Translations under genes and position numbers: made by a program | Part shown: positions 1 through 7,279 of the stretch, in pieces | Layout of the letters: every line of letters begins with the position of its first letter | Numbering within the stretch: the first letter of the stretch is position 1 | Assembly: GCA_965204235.1 (NCBI GenBank) | Contig: OZ241979.1 | Location: 3,038,001 to 3,102,000 of the forward strand | Direction of reading: 5' to 3' | Length of the DNA stretch: 64,000 bases | Source: JAJDTQ01 sp965204235 | GTDB taxonomy: Bacteria; Desulfobacterota; Binatia; UBA9968; JAJDTQ01 | Notes under the pieces: generated by a model | Told to the model about the DNA's origin: nothing | Databases searched by the model: none | Seen by the model: only the letters and a program-made list of their open reading frames with translations

Positions 1-648
1 CGTTGCCGCCGCGTAGCAACGGATGTAGTCCACCAGTTGCGTCCGGTGCTCCACTGCCCAGGAACGCTTGGCCAGACCCACCGTCGCCTGATAGACGGGG
101 ACCATCTCCTCGCCGCGGGCGATGACGTGACAGCCCCGCTCCAGGGCGGCGCCGACGAAGGGCGGCGTGAGCAGCGTGGCGTAGAGCCTGCCCTCGACCA
201 GGGTCCGGTAGCGGCTCTCCCAGCCCCCCACCTCCACCAACTCGTAGTCGGCCGGGCCGAAGCCGTGGTCGCGCAACGCCTTTTCCAGGATGAAGACGAA
301 CCCGCTGTCGCGCGCGTCCACCGCCAACCGCTTGCCCCGCAGGGACGCCATGGTGGGACAATCGGGCGCGCCAACGAGGCTCAAGAGGCCGCTGTGGAGG
401 CCCATGAAGGCGAACACGTCCGAACCGGCCCGGTTCTCCACGTCGGCCACCACGTCGTCGGCCGCGGCATGGCCGACGACGCAGCGCCCCGTGCGCACCG
501 CTTCCATCAGGTAAGCCGAGCCCGGCGTGTACTCGACCTCCACGGCGAGACCGGCCGCGGCAAAGGCGCCGTTGTCCAAGGCCGCGTGCACCGGCAGGTT
601 GTAGGCGGCGCGGAACTGGATGAGCCGGATGGGAGTCGGAGAAGCCAT
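1..648 (-). CDS. ABC-type substrate-binding protein, NMT1/SsuA-like (partial, 3' end off the left edge)
   Basis: An open frame of 216 codons runs without a stop from an ATG at 648 to the window edge, so the C-terminus is missing. The protein begins MASPTPIRLIQFRAAYNLPV and contains the typical PBP2/NMT1 sequence of events: an N-terminal strand, a 'LDNGAFAAAGLAVEVEY' helix-strand, a ligand-region 'GHAAADDVVADVE', and 'SLRGKRLAVDARDSGF' before the second lobe. Family members bind small organic or sulfonate ligands for ABC import. No signal peptide is visible after this start, so either the true start is missed, the protein is cytoplasmic, or it acts as a ligand-binding enzyme-like protein. Substrate cannot be told. 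It is transcribed away from the lipoprotein gene at 824. Confidence 0.75.
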   Translation of the reverse strand, partial: MASPTPIRLIQFRAAYNLPVHAALDNGAFAAAGLAVEVEYTPGSAYLMEAVRTGRCVVGHAAADDVVADVENRAGSDVFAFMGLHSGLLSLVGAPDCPTMASLRGKRLAVDARDSGFVFILEKALRDHGFGPADYELVEVGGWESRYRTLVEGRLYATLLTPPFVGAALERGCHVIARGEEMVPVYQATVGLAKRSWAVEHRTQLVDYIRCYAAAT

Positions 649-823
649 GGTCGTTACCGCTGTAAACCACATGCGCCTTGTAAGAGGCAAGGGCGACAGT
701 GCCTTGGGGCGGCGGTGGCGCAAGCGGGTCGACAGGGCTCCACGGGATCAGGTAGATACCATCACGCTTGCCAGCGGCGTCTTGCCCCATCGGAGCAGCG
801 CGCCGCGCCGAGGGGAAACGACC

Positions 824-1336
824 ATGAGGACGGACGACCGGTTGCGGAATGTGCTTCGGCCCCTGTGCAAGGCCCTCGCAGGCGCCTTCACAGTTGCCGT
901 GCTCACCGGCTGCTTCGACCCGGGGGTCGATTGCTGGACCCGGGAACGGTACGACCGGATTGCCCGGAGTGCGCCTCCTCTCGAAGGCGTGAGGGAGGGC
1001 GTCTTCCCCGGCGAGGTGGTGACCGAGGACCCCGGGAACTGGTGGACCGACGCCCGCTTCACCGGCCGTTCCTGTTGGACGAAGATCCAAGTGCGGGACG
1101 GCGCGGTGTACGCGACCGTGAGCATCCTGGAAGAACCTGTCAAGCTCGAAGTGCTCATGAGTTCGCGGGATTTCTACATGGGCCGCGCAGGGCCGGACAG
1201 GATGCTGGTGGTGCAGCAGACGCCGGGCGGCGTGTCCGCGACCGTGACGGAGTTCGAGCCGTCAGGCGAGCTCCGCTACGGCGCGTGCGGACGGCGGGGA
1301 GGCTGGTACCGCGAGTGCCACCCGCGGCCGAGGTAG
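824..1336 (+). CDS. Small putative lipoprotein of unknown function
   Basis: 170 residues. The ATG at 824 is chosen over the longer frame because it follows a GAGGGG ribosome-binding site and puts a signal sequence at the N-terminus: basic MRTDDRLRNVLRPLCK, a hydrophobic stretch, and the lipobox LTGC at about residues 25-28. The mature part has several Cys (FDPGVDCW, SCWTK, YGACG, YRECH) that could form disulfides outside the membrane. No family was recognised. It is divergent from the solute-binding protein gene on the left and is followed by an antitoxin gene with its own ribosome-binding site. Confidence 0.65.
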   Translation: MRTDDRLRNVLRPLCKALAGAFTVAVLTGCFDPGVDCWTRERYDRIARSAPPLEGVREGVFPGEVVTEDPGNWWTDARFTGRSCWTKIQVRDGAVYATVSILEEPVKLEVLMSSRDFYMGRAGPDRMLVVQQTPGGVSATVTEFEPSGELRYGACGRRGGWYRECHPRPR

Positions 1337-1381
1337 AGGACGTCTTTCGGGTTGCACTCCACTGGCGTCCGGCCCGCAGGC

Positions 1382-1421
1382 TGGACAAAGCGTACCATGA
1401 CGTGTACGCAAATGCGGTACA
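1382..1421 (+). promoter_or_regulatory. Possible promoter and YefM-type operator of the antitoxin gene
   Basis: TGTACGC (1403-1409) and GCGGTACA (1414-1421) form an imperfect inverted repeat around AAAT. YefM antitoxins are known to bind operators built on TGTACA, so an autoregulatory site is plausible. A weak -35-like TGGACA (1382-1387) lies 17 nt before TACGCA inside the repeat. Confidence 0.35.
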
Positions 1422-1438
1422 TGTTGGAGGGGAAGTTC

Positions 1439-1717
1439 ATGGCCAATACGACGACGTACACACAGGCGAGAGCCGACTTCGCCTCGCTCTGTGCCGAAGT
1501 GGCCGCCACCCGTGAACCCGTGATTATCCGGCGGCGCAACGCCGAAGACGTAGCGTTGATCTCCGCGGACGAGTTGGCGAGCCTGTTGGAAACCGCCCAT
1601 CTCCTCAGGTCGCCCCGAAACGCCAAACGCCTCCTGACCGCCATTGCCCGCGCACAGCGCCGCGAAACGTCCCCTTCTTCCGTAGAAGACCTGCGCGGAA
1701 GCCTCGGCCTTGACTAG
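1439..1717 (+). CDS. Phd/YefM-family antitoxin, apparently orphan
   Basis: 92 residues starting MANTTTYTQARADFASLCAE, the usual Phd/YefM fold start in which the antitoxin resembles a short dimerising DNA-binding N-domain. 'EPVIIRRRNAEDVALISADEL' is the conserved beta-hairpin region of the family, followed by helices and a charged tail ending in LRGSLGLD. The ATG at 1439 is preferred over an upstream ATG because it has a strong GGAGGGG site 5 nt away. In complete systems a YoeB/RelE-type RNase toxin follows within a few bases; here the next 170 bp carry no such gene, so it is either an orphan or a remnant. Confidence 0.75.
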   Translation: MANTTTYTQARADFASLCAEVAATREPVIIRRRNAEDVALISADELASLLETAHLLRSPRNAKRLLTAIARAQRRETSPSSVEDLRGSLGLD

Positions 1718-1890
1718 GAAGAGGACCCGGACGGCTCAATCTGTCTCCAGGCGGGTCTCCGTGTTTCAGCCACCGCATCGTCTATCGGGTAAGTGAAGGA
1801 CAGATGGATTTCCTGCAGGGACGTTATCACTACTGAACTATTTTCTCGGGGAAAGGAAATACAGGGCGTATAGCAGGGAGGGAAGACGTT

Positions 1891-2760
1891 ATGGGCGTAC
1901 CGTCCATCAAAGAACTGATGAATCCTGTGCTTGAAGCCATCCGCCAGGCAGGCGGGAGCGCACACATAGACGAGATTACCGAGGCGGTCATTCGGCACCT
2001 TGGCCTGTCCGAGGATGATGCCAACCAACCAACCGCACGCAATGGATACCAAACCGCGCTTGAGTACAATCTGGGCTGGGTCAGAACGAAGCTCAAGCGG
2101 TCTGGACTGATTACCAATTCAAACCGTGGCATCTGGTCACTTACTCCTGGAGGACAGGAGACCGGAAACATCGACCCTCAGGAAGTGAATCGCGCCAACC
2201 GGAGTAGGAAAGCAGAGCATATCGGGCGGGAGTCAAGCAAACGTTTGAGTTCGGGCATTCCAAATGACAGCGAAACAGAGGATGACCTCGAAGCCTCCTG
2301 GAAAGACCGCCTGCTCGAAGTCCTGTCGGGCATGTCTCCTGACGCTTTCGAGCGGTTGTGCCAACGGATGCTCAGGGAATCGGGCTTCATCGAAGTGGAC
2401 GTCACCGGGCGTTCGGGAGACGGAGGAATCGACGGGCACGGCATCATCCGTATGGGCGGACTGATCAGTTTCCCCGTACTCTTTCAGTGCAAACGCTGGC
2501 AAGGCAGCGTAGGGTCCCGCGTTGTCCGAGACTTCCGGGGCGCCATGGCAGGGCGCAGCGACAAGGGACTGCTGATCACGACCGGCAGTTTTACCCATGA
2601 CGCAAGAGCAGAGGCTACCCGGGATGGCGCGCCTCCCATAGACCTGATCGACGGCAGCCTTCTGGCAGACAAGCTGAAGGAGCTTGAAATCGGGGTCAAA
2701 ACCGAGACAGTAGTGGAAGAACGGGTTACGGTAGATGGCGAGTTCTTCGAAAGAGTCTGA
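1891..2760 (+). CDS. mrr: Mrr-family type IV restriction endonuclease
   Basis: 289 residues. Residues 5-95 form an Mrr N-terminal winged-helix domain (PSIKELMNPVLEAIRQAGG; ending NRGIWSLTPGG). Residues about 150-270 form the Mrr catalytic PD-(D/E)xK domain, with MSPDAFERLCQRMLRESGF, the metal-binding GDGGIDG motif and the QCKRW strand that supplies the Q-x-K part of the active site. The family cuts DNA carrying modified bases. The gene has an AGGGAGG ribosome-binding site 9 nt before its ATG. It is the first of three co-directional genes with markedly lower GC than the surroundings, which suggests horizontal acquisition. The 1718-1890 gap before it is AT-richer and holds no gene. Confidence 0.88.
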   Translation: MGVPSIKELMNPVLEAIRQAGGSAHIDEITEAVIRHLGLSEDDANQPTARNGYQTALEYNLGWVRTKLKRSGLITNSNRGIWSLTPGGQETGNIDPQEVNRANRSRKAEHIGRESSKRLSSGIPNDSETEDDLEASWKDRLLEVLSGMSPDAFERLCQRMLRESGFIEVDVTGRSGDGGIDGHGIIRMGGLISFPVLFQCKRWQGSVGSRVVRDFRGAMAGRSDKGLLITTGSFTHDARAEATRDGAPPIDLIDGSLLADKLKELEIGVKTETVVEERVTVDGEFFERV

Positions 2761-3406
2761 CACTTTTCTAACTGACCCTCTCATTTATGCTCACTTTCTT
2801 ACGGGACAATTCGCTGTCATGGTCAGGTTCACAAGACGCAAGATTCTGGGAAAATGGACCGAAGGATTTTCCCTTGATCTTCATACTCTCAGATCAGATT
2901 TCATTGGACATGATGAATTCGGGCACCCACGATTCGACAACCGGCGATCAGAGATTGGGGAATTGTTGTACAAGTTGAAGTCTAAGGCGAACTACAGCGC
3001 TGTACCTGAGATCGTCGAGGCTATCGAAACGCTGATGAAAGAGTGGGAACCGACCGTTGATATTCTCGTTCCAGTTCCGCCTTCGAGGGATCGCAATGTT
3101 CAGCCTGTGCTGCTCCTGGCTGAAGCAATCAGTCAGCAGTTGGATATTCCATTAGCCGATTGCGTAACGAAAACCCGCAACGTGCCTCAGTTGAAGAACA
3201 TCCTCGATCTCGACGAACGAGTAAAACTCCTTGAAGGTCTTTATACGATTGACAAATCAGTAACACAGGGCAAGTCGATCCTGCTTTTCGACGATCTGTA
3301 CAGGTCAGGAGCGACGATGAACGCAATCACTGCCGAACTATACGTGTCGGGTAAGGCGACCGACGTATTCGCCTTGACCATAACCCGGACGAGGAGTCAC
3401 CGATGA
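2735..3406 (+). CDS. ComF-like phosphoribosyltransferase
   Basis: 223 residues from the ATG at 2735, which lies inside mrr; an ATG at 2819 (MVRFTRRKILGKW) may be the real start because the family-like sequence begins there, and neither start has a clear ribosome-binding site. The C-terminal half is a type I phosphoribosyltransferase: VPVPPS strand, then ILLFDDLYRSGATMNA, the PRPP-binding loop with two acidic residues. The N-terminal GKWTEGFSLDLHT and SEIGELLYKLK segments match the extended PRTases found with ComF. It overlaps mrr by 26 nt (if 2735) and the next gene by ATGA. In this setting a role in nucleotide-based defence is more likely than DNA uptake, but that is inference. Confidence 0.75.
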   Translation: MASSSKESDTFLTDPLIYAHFLTGQFAVMVRFTRRKILGKWTEGFSLDLHTLRSDFIGHDEFGHPRFDNRRSEIGELLYKLKSKANYSAVPEIVEAIETLMKEWEPTVDILVPVPPSRDRNVQPVLLLAEAISQQLDIPLADCVTKTRNVPQLKNILDLDERVKLLEGLYTIDKSVTQGKSILLFDDLYRSGATMNAITAELYVSGKATDVFALTITRTRSHR

Positions 3407-4011
3407 CGAAGGTATTCATTGGCGGCTCACGGCGCGCATCCCGTTTGAACGCGCACGTTCATGAGCGATTGGACAACATCATGGCGAGAGGATTCCCGAT
3501 CGTCATCGGTGACGCCAACGGAGCCGACAGGGCCGTACAACAATATCTTCACAGTAAACACTACCGGAACGTAGAGGTCTTTTGTTCCGGGGAAAGTTGC
3601 CGAAACAACGTTGGGGACTGGCATACTCGGCACATCCCCGTTGGGGCAGACAAACGCGGCGCCCAATTCTATTCTGCAAAAGACCGGATCATGGCGCAAG
3701 AAGCAACGGTCGGTCTGATGATGTGGGACGGGAAGAGTGTCGGAACCCTGCTTAACCTATTCCGGCTTCTCAATTTGAACAAGAAGGCCGTAATTTACAC
3801 AGTCCAGGAGAAGAGGTTCCGGGAGTTCAGGAGACCGATTGAGTGGAAGAAGTTTCTGGAAAGTCAGGATGTCGGATTGCAGCGGAAGATCGAGCAACGT
3901 ACCAGGGCGGAACCCAAGCAGGAAGACACGCAAACACCTGTATCAATGGCCGCATCGCCCCTCATACTAAGCGACCGAGAAGCTGTCAAGCCACGCTCCT
4001 TCGACGTCTAA
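3403..4011 (+). CDS. SLOG/YspA-like nucleotide-binding protein
   Basis: 202 residues. The N-terminus MTKVFIGGSRRASRLNAHV supplies the GGSR loop, and GDANGADRAVQQYL is the G-x-x-x-GAD motif of the Rossmann-like SLOG superfamily (DprA/LOG/YspA group), whose members bind or cleave nucleotides or NAD-like ligands. A second part (VGLMMWDGKSVGTLLNLFRLL) fits the C-terminal half of the fold, and about 40 polar residues form a tail. It overlaps the phosphoribosyltransferase by ATGA, so the two are almost surely translated together. No helicase, protease or membrane effector follows. The exact SLOG subfamily is not certain by eye. Confidence 0.65.
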   Translation: MTKVFIGGSRRASRLNAHVHERLDNIMARGFPIVIGDANGADRAVQQYLHSKHYRNVEVFCSGESCRNNVGDWHTRHIPVGADKRGAQFYSAKDRIMAQEATVGLMMWDGKSVGTLLNLFRLLNLNKKAVIYTVQEKRFREFRRPIEWKKFLESQDVGLQRKIEQRTRAEPKQEDTQTPVSMAASPLILSDREAVKPRSFDV

Positions 4012-4120
4012 AGACTCCAAACTGCGCCCGGCCAACGCTGGACACCCGACCGTCTGTTGCGTTACCAACGGAGGCCAACAGTTCCGTCGGCGTCAGGGAG
4101 ATTCGGAAGCAGGGCACACG

Positions 4121-4849
4121 ATGCGTGAATCGAAAAACCGATCACCCGCCCCGTGGGGCTACACTGGCGACGGAGCGCCGGAGAACTGGGCAGGGCTGTC
4201 GGACGACTATCGGCTTTGCGGCGAAGGGGTCGAGCAGTCCCCGGTGGACATTACCGGGTACGTCAAGGGCGGCGGACCGACAGTTTCGTTCCTGTACCGC
4301 ACGGATGCGCTGCGTGTCGCCAACGCGGGAAGCTTCATCAGGGTCGAGTACCGCGGGGAGAGCCGGCTGCAAGTGGACGGCGACGAATACCGGCTGGACC
4401 ACGTCCACCTTCACTATCCGGGCGAACATCGCATCGATGGCGAGCCCTTTGCCCTGGAGATGCACTTGGTGCACGTGCGGGCGTCCGGTGAAGTTGCGGT
4501 CGTGGGCGTCCTGCATCGCACGGGAGCCGCCAACCCCGCCATCCAGGCCATCATCAACGCTGCGCCCCGGCCCAACGAAATCCGCGATGCTTCGCCGGCC
4601 CTGAGCGCCGCCGCGTTCCTGCCGCGGACCCGCGGCTACTACGCATACATGGGCTCCCTGACCACGCCGCCGTGCTCCGAATCGGTACGCTGGCTGGTGA
4701 TGTCGGAGATCGGCGAGGTCTCACGGGCACAGGTGGAGACCATGGCCTCCATGACCGGAGGCGGAGCCAACAACCGCCCGCTACAGCCCCTCGGCAACCG
4801 CTCCATCACCGCGGTATCCTGCCGCGGATCTGCCGGGCTGCGAAGGTAG
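4121..4849 (+). CDS. Alpha-class carbonic anhydrase
   Basis: 242 residues. The fold markers of alpha carbonic anhydrases are clear: EQSPVDI (38-44), the zinc ligands His96 and His98 in HVHLHYPGEH and His115 in LEMHLVH, gating Glu/Thr residues, and the SLTTPPCSESVRW signature (179-191). The enzyme hydrates CO2 to bicarbonate. Two oddities are visible. The usual proton-shuttle His (N-x-G-H in family members) is Ser71 here. Cys33 and Cys185 are placed like the disulfide of exported bacterial enzymes, yet no signal peptide is seen and no good in-frame start lies upstream. It sits 31 bp before a molybdenum hydroxylase gene, possibly co-transcribed. Confidence 0.88.
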   Translation: MRESKNRSPAPWGYTGDGAPENWAGLSDDYRLCGEGVEQSPVDITGYVKGGGPTVSFLYRTDALRVANAGSFIRVEYRGESRLQVDGDEYRLDHVHLHYPGEHRIDGEPFALEMHLVHVRASGEVAVVGVLHRTGAANPAIQAIINAAPRPNEIRDASPALSAAAFLPRTRGYYAYMGSLTTPPCSESVRWLVMSEIGEVSRAQVETMASMTGGGANNRPLQPLGNRSITAVSCRGSAGLRR

Positions 4850-4880
4850 GTTCGCCTGCCGCAACGAAATCGGAAGAGCC

Positions 4881-7106
4881 ATGCCGCAACGCCGCTTCGC
4901 ATACGTCGGCCGCGACCTTCCCCGGGTGGACGGCGTGGACAAGGTGACCGGGCGGGCCAGGTTCACCGGCGACGTGGTGCTGCCCCGGATGCTCGAAGGC
5001 CGCATCCTGCGAAGCCCTCTGCCGCACGCGCGCATCCGGGCCATCGACGCCTCCCGGGCGGAAGCCCTGGCCGGGGTTCGCGCGGTGGTGACCGCGGCCG
5101 ACCTCTCGGGCCTGGACCCGTTCTACAACGGCCGTCCGGTGGTGGCCATGGACAAGGCGCGTTACGTGGGCGAGCCGGTGGCGGCGGTGGCGGCGGAGGA
5201 CGAGCAGACCGCGGAGGCCGCCCTGGCGCTGATCCACGTGGACTACGAGGAGTTGCCGTCGGCGCTCGGCATGGACGCGGCCCTGGCGCCGGGCGCGCCG
5301 TTGATCCACGACGACGCGCCCGGCAACGTATGCGCCCACGAACGGGTGGAGCAGGGGGACGTGGAAGAGGGGTTCGTCCTCTCGGACCGCGTGTTCGAGG
5401 CCCGTTATACGTTCCCCATGGTCTATCACTACAGCATGGAGCCCCACGCCGCGGCGGCGCGCTGGGACGCGGACGGCATCGACCTGTGGTCGTCGGCCCA
5501 GCATCCCTTCCTGGTGCAGCAGGACATGGCGCGCATATTCGGCATGGCCCGGTCGCAGGTGCGGTTGCGAGTCGCCTACCTGGGCGGCGGCTTCGGCGGC
5601 AAGTCCTACACCAAGTTCGAACCCCTGGTGGCGCTGCTCTCGCGCAAGGCGGGGCGACCCGTGCGGGTATGCCTGTCGGTGCCCGAGGCCATGGTGACGG
5701 TGCGGCGGCACGGCGCCAGCGTGAAGCTCAGGACCGGGGTCACCAACGATGGCGTGCTGGTGGCGCGGCAGGCGGAGATCCACCTCGACACCGGCGCGTA
5801 CACGGAGAACACCCGCATGGTGGCCCAACTGGCCGCCACCCGGGTGCTGGGACCGTACCGCATCCCCCACCTCCGGAGCGACGTGTACTCGGTCCATACC
5901 AACGCCGGCTCCGCGGGCTCGTTCCGCTCCGTGGGCGCGCCCCAGACCCTGTTCGCCTGCGAGTCGCAGATGGACGAGATCGCGGCGGGCCTGGGGATGG
6001 ACCCGGTGGCGCTGCGCAGCCGGAACCTGCTCCAACGGGGGGAGACGCTCCAGCCGAAGCTGCGGCCCGTGGACGTGGATCTGCACGCGAGCCTGGAGCG
6101 GCTGGCGTCCGGCGCCCGCTGGGAGACCCGGACCGCAGGCGCCAAGGCGCCGGTGGGGTTCGCCTGCGGCTCCACCAACGCCGGCGGCCAGTTGCCGGTG
6201 TCGGTGGCGTTGGTGCGCCTCGGCCCCGACGGCAGGGTGTCGGTGCTCGCGGGCAGCACCGAGATGGGCCAGGGGGTCAAGACCGTGTTCACGCAGGTGG
6301 TTGCGGAGGAGTTGACATTGCCCTGCCACCGGGTCCAGGTCGTGTCCGTCGATACCGCCGTGACCCCCTACGACCACTCCACCGGCGCCAGCCGCTCCAC
6401 CACGGTCATGGGCCGGGCCGTCCAGGCCGCGGCCCGGGACCTCAAGCGGCAGTTGCGCAGGGTCGCCGCAAAGGCGTTCGGCGTGACCCGGGGCAAGGTG
6501 CGGCTGTTGGACGGCGGGTGGCTTGCGTCCGGCGAGCAGCGGATGTCGTTCGCCGACGTGCTGGCGTGTCGTTTCGGCGCCGCGGCCGGCGAACTCGTGG
6601 GGCGCGGGACGGTGGGACCGGAGCTCGTGCAGTCCCGGACTCCGGTGCTGTGGGAGGTGGGCATGGGAGTGGCCGAGCTGGACATCGACCGGGACACGGG
6701 CGCGCTGTCCCTGGCGAGCTATGTCTCACTGGCGGATGTGGGCAAGGCCATCCATCCGTTGCACTGCGTCGCCCAGGAGGAGGGCGCGGCCATGATGGGC
6801 ATCGGCCACACCTTCATGGAGCAGATGGTGCATGACCACCACCAGTTGCTCAACCCCAACCTGATCGACTACCGGGTGCCCAAGTTCGCGGACCTTCCCC
6901 CGGAGTTCCATACCCTGCTGGTGGAGAACCGGGACGGCATCGGCCCGTACGGCAGCCGGGGCATGGGCGAGGGCGGCATCTTCTCGGTGGCCCCCGCGGT
7001 GGCGAGCGCGCTGGCCCGATCCACCGGAGTGCGCATCCGCGACCTGCCGCTCACGCCAGAGCGCGTATGGCGCGCGTTCAAGGACCCCGGTGCAAGGAAA
7101 CCCTGA
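4881..7106 (+). CDS. Xanthine dehydrogenase family molybdopterin-binding large subunit (stand-alone)
   Basis: 741 residues covering the whole family: the N-terminal a/b hammerhead domain (GRARFTGDVVLPRMLEGRIL; RYVGEPVAAVAAEDE) and the MoCo domains with LGGGFGGKSYTKFEP near residue 235, the SAGSFRSVGAPQ loop, and the C-terminal GSRGMGEGG where Glu697 is the expected catalytic base. The family hydroxylates N-heterocycles or aldehydes. No iron-sulfur or FAD subunit follows, and the gene faces a complete three-subunit operon on the other strand, so it may borrow those subunits or be an unlinked paralogue. The frame ends ARKP* with its stop TGA lying inside the left end of a repeat element, so the original C-terminus may have been slightly different. 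Confidence 0.87.
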   Translation: MPQRRFAYVGRDLPRVDGVDKVTGRARFTGDVVLPRMLEGRILRSPLPHARIRAIDASRAEALAGVRAVVTAADLSGLDPFYNGRPVVAMDKARYVGEPVAAVAAEDEQTAEAALALIHVDYEELPSALGMDAALAPGAPLIHDDAPGNVCAHERVEQGDVEEGFVLSDRVFEARYTFPMVYHYSMEPHAAAARWDADGIDLWSSAQHPFLVQQDMARIFGMARSQVRLRVAYLGGGFGGKSYTKFEPLVALLSRKAGRPVRVCLSVPEAMVTVRRHGASVKLRTGVTNDGVLVARQAEIHLDTGAYTENTRMVAQLAATRVLGPYRIPHLRSDVYSVHTNAGSAGSFRSVGAPQTLFACESQMDEIAAGLGMDPVALRSRNLLQRGETLQPKLRPVDVDLHASLERLASGARWETRTAGAKAPVGFACGSTNAGGQLPVSVALVRLGPDGRVSVLAGSTEMGQGVKTVFTQVVAEELTLPCHRVQVVSVDTAVTPYDHSTGASRSTTVMGRAVQAAARDLKRQLRRVAAKAFGVTRGKVRLLDGGWLASGEQRMSFADVLACRFGAAAGELVGRGTVGPELVQSRTPVLWEVGMGVAELDIDRDTGALSLASYVSLADVGKAIHPLHCVAQEEGAAMMGIGHTFMEQMVHDHHQLLNPNLIDYRVPKFADLPPEFHTLLVENRDGIGPYGSRGMGEGGIFSVAPAVASALARSTGVRIRDLPLTPERVWRAFKDPGARKP

Positions 7107-7207
7107 ACAATTGCCCCGTTCGTCCTGAGCGTAGCGAAGCGAAGTCGAAGGACGCGCTTTCCCACAGGGAGAGGCGCCTCAAGCCAGAATGGACCAGAGG
7201 TTCCATA
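7095..7207. repeat. MITE-like element, copy A
   Basis: About 113 bp bounded by AGGAAACCCTGAACAATTG on the left and the near-inverse ...GGACCAGAGGTTCCATA on the right. The core CGTCCTGAGCGTAGCGAAGC...AAGGACG can fold. The left end supplies the TGA of the upstream dehydrogenase gene. The rest of the 7107-7279 gap holds no gene. Confidence 0.75.
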
Positions 7208-7279
7208 AGCAGAACCGCCGCGTCTCCTTGCGGGCGGGACGCCCGCGTTCCCAGGAGGGGCGCTTGCTCGGACAGGCTC

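Noticed and set aside
37..1515. Long plus-strand frame of 492 codons across the left edge
   Set aside because: It is antisense to a convincing solute-binding protein and then runs out of frame through a lipoprotein; its own sequence is Arg/Gly/His-rich as in shadows of GC-rich genes.
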